A stretch of DNA of 64,000 nt. Source: Eucommia ulmoides (Eukaryota > Streptophyta > Magnoliopsida > Garryales > Eucommiaceae). Positions 58,351 to 64,000 of this stretch are shown in pieces. The number at the start of each line of letters is the position of its first letter. The stretch's first letter is position 1. The notes beneath the pieces were generated by a model. That model was not told the origin of the DNA. It made no database searches and worked only from the letters and a program-made list of their open reading frames with translations. The position numbers were made by a program, and so were the translations under genes. The DNA is taken from positions 16,364,410-16,428,409 of the forward strand of contig CM028329.1 in assembly GCA_016647705.1 (NCBI GenBank). The letters are read 5' to 3'.

Positions 58351-58989
58351 AGTGCTTAATTGCGTTACCAAATGGAATTGAGTGACATCTCATATTGGAT
58401 TGATTTAGATCCCAAATTATATCATGTCATATGGGCCCCTAAAGGAATAAATAGTCTGGTAAGATTCAAGTTGGTTTTGTTGGGATCGAATTCAACTCCT
58501 AACAATACAATAATGAAATCAAAAGAGAAAGAACTCAATACCACGCTACAAGAAAAGAGCCTCTTTATTGACAGAAGAAAAGTTTATAAGAACAATCTCA
58601 AATGAACAATCTCAAATGAGGTTATTTGCAATATTTACACGAACATTTGGTTACTATTTGTAGGCACCCACAAATTGCCCTAGCCAAAACAAGGAAACTA
58701 AAGAATAAGGAAACAAAAGGACTAAAGAAACATGGCAAAGTCGATGTTGATTGTTAGAATGCATAAAAGGCCTGTCTGGATTCTTTTCCTCCGAAGGCCT
58801 AATCGTTTGGATGCTCGAAAAGGCCGTCCGGATGCATATCTTCTATTTTGCCTCAAATTCTGAACAATCTCTCATTTTGGAGGTCGAATGTGCTATCCAT
58901 AAACGTCTCTCTCTAACTTGAACTCAGTTGGAGAACTCGCTCCACCATCGCAAACCTCTTCTTCTTCTGGTGCTTCTTGAAATTACCTT

Positions 58990-59600
58990 TCAATGTCAAT
59001 TGAGAATGCACATAACCTCAGTTTGTCAAGATTCTCTTGAGTATGGATTTTCTCAAGTGCAACCAACCTTCCTCCAACAAAGACCGAATGAAGTGGAACT
59101 TGACATCGATGTGCTTTGTGCTCGAATGGAAAGTTGGATTGTTGTCAAGGTTTATATTCCCTTTGACAGTCGTTATACAACTTTGGTTCCTTCTGCCTTT
59201 GTCCCAACTCTTCGATCACGTAACCAAGCCATACCATCCCTTTGCATGTCTCTATAGCATTCGCCTTCGGTTGTTGAGATGGCTACTCCCTTTTGCAATC
59301 GAGATAATCGACTTACTATAGTACAACCAAGTGTTAACACGTACCTTGTGGTACTCCTCATATTATCGATGTCGCCAGCAAAATCAAAATCAACATATGC
59401 TTTCAAGCTAATTGTATCATCTATAACATAACGCCCAATCGTTAATACCAACAAGATATCTAAAGATCCACTTAACCATCTTTCGATGCTCTTTCTTGGC
59501 ATTAGTCATAGATTTACTCACAACTCTTACTGCATTAGCAATGTCTGGACGTCTGCAAACTATGACATACATGAGGCTTTCAAGGGTAAATTATATGACA
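58990..59600 (-). pseudogene. copia RT C-terminus and RNase H fragment
   Basis: On the minus strand from 59600: MYVIVCRRPDIANAV and VSKSMTNAKKEHRKMVKWIF (RT thumb/connection), then YVDFDFAGDIDNMRSTTRYV and ISTTEGECYRDM (RNase H), and in a shifted frame PTFHSSTKHIDVKFHFIRSL near 59080-59120. It is a truncated, frameshifted tail of a copia element unrelated in position to elements A and B. Any 3' LTR would lie at 58.4-58.98 kb but is not delimited. Confidence 0.8.
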
Positions 59601-59886
59601 CTAATTGTGATGAAAGAAAAAAATAGAAATGATCGTTATTTTTTGTAGGCTTAGACAACTTGGCTTTGCATCCATATTTTCATCAGTTGAGGAATATTGA
59701 GGTGAAATGTACGACAATATTAGGCAAACATGCTTTGTTTTATGGCCAGAAAGTTGTTAACTTGACTTTTGTGAGAATTATAGTTTTGGTGCAAAAAAAA
59801 AAAAGAGTCATCTATTGCAATTCTTATAAAGAGTAAATTACAATTTTAGTCATTGTATTTGCACTTATTTTTTTATTTGGCCTTTT

Positions 59887-59907
59887 TTTTTTTTTTTTTT
59901 TTTTTAT
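59887..59907. repeat. poly(T) tract
   Basis: An uninterrupted run of about 20-25 T in the AT-rich spacer between the copia fragment and the MULE leader. Confidence 0.7.
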
Positions 59908-60171
59908 CAAAGTAACTCTTATATTTGCACGTCATTTTTTAAGTGATAATTCTATTAAAAATGAGATTAAATATAATGGATGTGAGGCATGTGACTTGCA
60001 AATGCAAATTTAAGAAGTAAAAAGGTATTTTATTTTGAGTTTTTTATTTAATAGTCCCTTATAGAGAGTTCCCTTAGAGTATAAACCTTTTCACAAGACC
60101 GTTTAGGGCTCAGACCTTCCCGTACGATGGGTTTAGATTTCAGTCCTCCGACGAAGACAAGGTGAACGGCG

Positions 60172-60430
60172 ATGGACGATAATACCCCTGTTTACTCCGA
60201 CGAGCCAGGTGGACGAATCAATTCGGTTATGGTAAGCGATAAAATAGAGTTTTTCATTTTGCTGATTCAAATACATGTACGACAGCCATTACACAAGCGC
60301 GGATTTTCAAAAACATTCGATTCAAATTTGTAGGCGTTGCAGAACGGATACGAGGTGAAGGTTTTGAAACGGCGGTGACGGCGAATATATCACGAGACGG
60401 CGTTTGGACTGTGTCTAAAGGCGAAACAGG
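60172..60430 (+). other. possible 5' exons of the MULE transcript
   Basis: An ATG at 60172 opens a 20-codon stretch (MDDNTPVYSDEPGGRINSVM) ending at a good donor, ATG/GTAAGC. A good acceptor, TTTGTAG/GCGTTGCAG, lies at about 60333, and the next stretch ends at ACAG/GTCAGT (about 60430). The second stretch meets a stop in the simplest frame. These look like leader exons of the transposase gene that begins at 61720 after an acceptor TTGCAG at about 61694. Confidence 0.4.
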
Positions 60431-60477
60431 TCAGTTACTCGAATGTATTCACTGAAAAGTTATATAGTTGTGTTTTA

Positions 60478-60889
60478 ATATCGTTTTTGGGTATTTCGGA
60501 GTTGTTACAACGTTTTTCGAAGTTGGATGTTCGAGGTTGGCGATGAACGAACGCCCATTTGTGAAGGATGTACGCTCCTGAGATAACGTGAGCAGCACAT
60601 TAACGTTAATGTAATGGGTTTGTATTATGTGCATCACGACGTAATAACAATGTCAACATAACAAACACAGTCAGGGTGCTTAAATATCGTTTTTGGGTTT
60701 TTCGTCGGTGTTACAACGTTTTTCGAAGTTGGATGTTCGAGGGGGGTGGCGATGAATGATCGTCCATTTTGGGAGGAATGTACGCTATGAGATAACGTGT
60801 GCAATGCGTTAACGTTAACATACTTTGTGGTTATTATGTGCATGACGACGTAATAACAATATGGATACAAGCAAACAGTGTCAGGAAAT
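60478..60889. repeat. 205-bp direct repeat in the MULE leader
   Basis: Copies start AATATCGTTTTTGGGT at 60478 and 60683. They share GTTACAACGTTTTTCGAAGT, TGGATGTTCGAGG and GATAACGTG..CA, and end ACGTAATAACAAT..CAGTCAGG. A second direct repeat follows (60899-60980 and 61066-61145, sharing GAAAAGTAAGATGCT), and a third weaker pair lies at 61420-61490 and 61575-61650. Confidence 0.85.
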
Positions 60890-61570
60890 GGGTGTACATG
60901 GTAAAGTTAAATAACTCACAATTTTTTAGCTTTTTTCTGAAAAGTAAGATGCTCCAAAATACAGAGGTTCTGTGGGTTGTATGCAACGAAATGCAGTAAC
61001 GTTAACATGTTTTAACTGTAACTTTTTTTTTTTTTTGCGTTAACATTAACGTAATGCTTGTAAACGGTAAAATTAGTTAACTCACAGTTTTTTCAGTTTT
61101 TTTCCCGAAAAGTAAGATGCTATCAACTACAGAGGAACTCGGTTGTATTAAAAAAAAAGGGGTTAACGTTTAACGCATGTGTTAACAAGCTGCTACTTTC
61201 GCGTTAACGTTAACGTTAACGCATTAAGTAATGCATTAAAGTTTTTACGCAATCAGTAGTGATGGATTGCGTTAACGTTAACGCAATAAGTAATGCATTT
61301 AACGTTAACGCATTAAGTTAATGCATCAACGGTGACGTTTCATAATGGTCAAAACCACGAACTGGTTGCGTTAACGTTAACGCAATTAGCGCATTTTCGT
61401 TAATGTTTACGCAATAAGTATAAGCGCTCAACTAGAACAATAAGCATAACAATATCTAAACTTGCGGACACACATTAGTGTTTTATCTGGACCAGAGTAA
61501 CGCAGCGTTAACGTTAATGTAACCCCTATGTTTTTACAGTCAATTTTGATTGCGTTAACATTTACGCAAT
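60596..61570. repeat. GTTAACG palindrome cluster
   Basis: At least ten sites of the GCGTTAACGTTAACGC type or near variants occur. Perfect palindromes are at 61201-61222 (22 bp), 61269-61284 and 61368-61383 (16 bp each). Many are followed by CATTAAGTAATGCATT or CAATTAGT/CAATAAGTA. A further pair lies in the transposase intron at 62984-63020. Confidence 0.92.
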
Positions 61571-61719
61571 TAGTAGTAAGCGTGCTTACTGACCAATAAG
61601 CATACTGAAATCTAAATCCCCCCCCGATGCCCATTAATGTTTGTCTACTGTTTTTTTCTTACAAAATGGGGTTGCATCCGTTTTGATCTTGCAGATTTAT
61701 TGGGGGGGGGGGGGGGTCA

Positions 61720-64000
61720 ATGGCTACGCGCATATTTTTGATGTGCAAGTTTGATGGTTACTCGTTGGGCGTTAAGGTGGATGATGATTTCACACAAGCA
61801 GTGCTGATTCAAAATGTGTTGTCGCGATGGGACGTGTTGAGGGATGTTTCGTTCGAGATGTTTTATTCCATACCAGGACATGACAGGTGCCTAATATCGT
61901 GTTAGGACGACGTAGAGGTAATGGTTAGCCTTTCAGGAGCAATGAAGCTTGAATATGTGGGGGTGGAGATAAAGGTGTGCGGCAGCGGTAGTGGACCAAG
62001 TGGCAGTCGGGACAGGATGTTATTTGAATATCCAACGGGACAGGGGAGGCGGGATGGCATGGACGGGGAGGACGACCTGTTGTCCGTTTTCTGCCCATTG
62101 CATAAAAAGGCATTATTGTCCGATCATTGGGCTGAAGGTCTTAAAGAAGCCGGGCAGATTTTTAAGGGTGGAATACCGGAATTTAGAGAATCACTAAGGA
62201 AATATGTTGTACAAATGGGTTTCACATTTCAGTACATAAAAAACGACAAGAAGAGGGTGACAGCTGAATGTTCACTCAAGGAGGAGAGGGAATGCAAATG
62301 GAGAGTGCATGGCAGGCTAGACAAAAGGAATGGGTTTTTTTATATTTGGGAGTTCCAGAGAAATCATAGTTGCGGTGCTGCTTATAGGACAACGAGGAAT
62401 GAGAAGATGAACTGTAGCGTTGTGAAGTCATGTCTTTTAGACTTAGTTCGGAATACCTCGTCAACTCGCCCAATTGACGTTGTTCACACGTTCAAGAACG
62501 ACTATGGGATTGAGATCCCATATCATATTGCATGGAAAAGCGTGGAGAAAGCTCGGGATGATTTGTACGGCGACCACGAATCGTCTTATGATTAATTGCG
62601 CTGGTACTTGGATGCATGCAGTCAGACGAACCCAGGCAGCCACCTGGCGTTGGATTATGACAAAGAAACTGGGCATTTCAAGAGACTGTTTGTATCGTTC
62701 TACGCGACTGCGCACGGGTTCAAATTCTGCAGGCCGATGCTGTTTCTAGACGGGACATTTCTGGGGGGTAGATACAAGGGGTGTTTGTTGGCGGCCAGCG
62801 CAAAGGATGGAAACAATGGTAAATTGGTTGACTACTTATTACATAAACGCAATTACACCTATCGTTTACACATTACATGCAATTAACGCTTTTTTTTTTT
62901 TTTTTTTTTTACATTTTTTTCGAACAGTTTGTGTGAGGGGGGGTTTCTGATGAGACAAGCTGATCATGTTTGGGGTTTTTTGCAACGTTAACGTTAAATG
63001 CGTTAACGTTAATGCATTAAAAACGGCTGTGTATACAATGTTTTTGTTCATAGCGTGCTGATCTGTTTTTTGTTTTTCGTAAATGGACAGGTCTTTTCCC
63101 GGTTGCATTCGCTGTTGTTGATGCGGAGAACGATGACAACTGGTATTGGTTCATGACCAATTTAGATAAAATTGTCGTGAAAGAACGTGTGCTAACCTTC
63201 ATTTCTGATCGACATAGTGGCATTCTTGAAGGGGTCCGGAAGATGTTCCCGCATTGTTTTCATTCTTATTGCTTAAACCACCTGAAGAACAATCTGAGGG
63301 ACAAATTGGCAGGTTTGAAACAAGCGTGGAAGGAGAAGTTCGTGCACAAATATTCGATGATGGCATATGCGATGACGCTTGACAAATACTACCAGCTGAG
63401 GGAAGAATTAAGAACAGAAGGTATGGAACGAGTAGAGAATTTCCTAGAGGATGTGCCGCCAGACAACTTCTGCAACATGTTTTTCAAAGGCAAAAGATAT
63501 GGGGAGATGTCGTCCAACCTAGCGGAGTCATTCAACGCATGGATTCGTGATTACCGGCACCTGCCGATCATATTAATGGTCGACAAGATTAGGTGCAAGG
63601 TAATGAACCAGTTGTCAGTCAGACGCGCCGAATCACTGCTGATGACGGGTTTCCTATGCCCAGTACGCGATAAAATGCTGTCGTGGATGATAAGCGACGG
63701 ACGGACGTGGAATGTTGTTGAGTGCGTCAACAGCGTATACGAAGTGCACTCGATCCCATCCGTTCTGGTTGATGTGGATAAAAAAAAGTGCTCCTGTTTC
63801 GGGTGGCAGGGAAATGGGTTCCCGTATGTTCATGCTTGTGCGACGATACAAAAAAGCGGCTAGAATATACATTCATCCGTTGAGTCGTTTTTCTTGGTGG
63901 AATATTACCGAATGACCTACTCGGAAGGTATATATGGTGTACCCACGTTCGAAAAACCGGAATGGAATGCATCGGAAGCTGTAATTATCCCGTCGATCAC
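61720..64000 (+). pseudogene. MuDR/MULE transposase with SWIM domain, three in-frame stops, 3' end outside window
   Basis: Exons 61720-62818 and 63091-64000+ join across a GT-AG intron as KDGNN-G-LFPVAFAVVDAEND. Domain order: an N-terminal PB1-like or variable region; the MuDR DNA-binding-type segment (VVQMGFTFQYIKNDKKRV, AECS, ECKWRVHGR); the MULE DDE domain with FLDGTFLGGRYKG (D), LTFISDRHSGILEGV (D), HCFHSYCLNHL and MSSNLAESFNAWI (E); and a SWIM-type finger CSCFGWQGNGFPYVHACATI, in which the usual third Cys is Tyr. Stops TAG (61903-61905), TAA (62593-62595) and TAG (63861-63863) interrupt one otherwise open frame with no indel, and all three sit where homology continues. After the last stop the C-terminal motif EYYRMTYSEGIYGVP continues to the window edge. 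The family cuts and pastes Mutator-like elements; this copy cannot make a full protein without readthrough. Confidence 0.9.
62819..63090 (+). other. intron of the MULE transposase
   Basis: 272 bp, with donor AATG/GTAAATTG and acceptor GGACAG/GTCTTT. It contains a poly(T) run (62890-62909) and two GTTAACGTTAA sites (62984-63020). Removing it restores a highly conserved transposase segment. Confidence 0.88.

Noticed and set aside
62474..62749. Alternative frames over the MULE transposase exon
   Set aside because: The continuous frame with MuDR and DDE motifs accounts for the region; these are shadows.

Overview
This is a eukaryotic nuclear sequence from a flowering plant, most likely a eudicot. 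It is AT-rich and intron-containing, and it carries plant Ty1/copia and Ty3/gypsy (Tat-type) retrotransposons, Mutator-like elements, Stowaway-type MITEs and a Caulimoviridae-like relic. No bacterial-type operon, CRISPR array, rRNA or tRNA gene was recognised. The species cannot be named from the sequence alone.

Only two host protein genes are well supported. (1) On the minus strand, 5382-23349, is a methyl-CpG-binding-domain gene of the MBD10/MBD11 type. Its three coding exons (23254-23349, 6285-6435, 5382-6118) join in frame to 327 codons. The MBD fold is split by a first intron of about 16.8 kb. (2) On the plus strand, 55814-57338, is a three-exon gene for a 267-residue protein with a coiled coil and a Tyr/Arg/Gly-rich tail. 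Its function is not recognised, and its first intron appears to use a GC donor.

Almost everything else is mobile DNA. From 1 to 4290 is the 5' part of a decayed copia element (minus strand; it continues past the window edge). Inside MBD intron 1 sits copia element A (11816-20804, target duplication ATTAC), itself interrupted by a younger copia element B (14520-19147, two 160-bp LTRs, target duplication CATAC). Upstream of the MBD gene are a solo-LTR candidate (24716-25789, nearly matching 5-bp flanks), a small foldback element (about 25845-26130) and a non-autonomous MULE with a perfect 10-bp target duplication (26934-28522). From 28.84 to 46.71 kb lie decayed Tat-type gypsy sequences on the plus strand. 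One of these is the host of a nest: X1 (37284 to about 39550) and Y (39765-45337, duplication AAGAG) are inserted in it, and X2 (41079-44648, duplication ACACT) is inserted in Y. A Caulimoviridae-like reverse transcriptase fragment abuts it (46712-47100, minus). A third X copy (47758-52432) carries another solo-LTR-like insertion Z (49083-50801, duplication ATATA). After gene 2 come a copia RT/RNase H tail (about 58990-59600, minus) and an autonomous-type MULE transposase pseudogene (61720 to the window end, plus) whose leader and intron are full of GTTAACG palindromes.

The genes do not form a pathway. The window reads as two single-copy genes in a heterochromatin-like retrotransposon landscape. 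It is notable for intact target-site duplications that give a relative insertion order, and for transposon reading frames damaged largely by stop codons, most of which fit C-to-T change. The most unusual signal is the array of perfect GTTAAC-based palindromes in and around the MULE.
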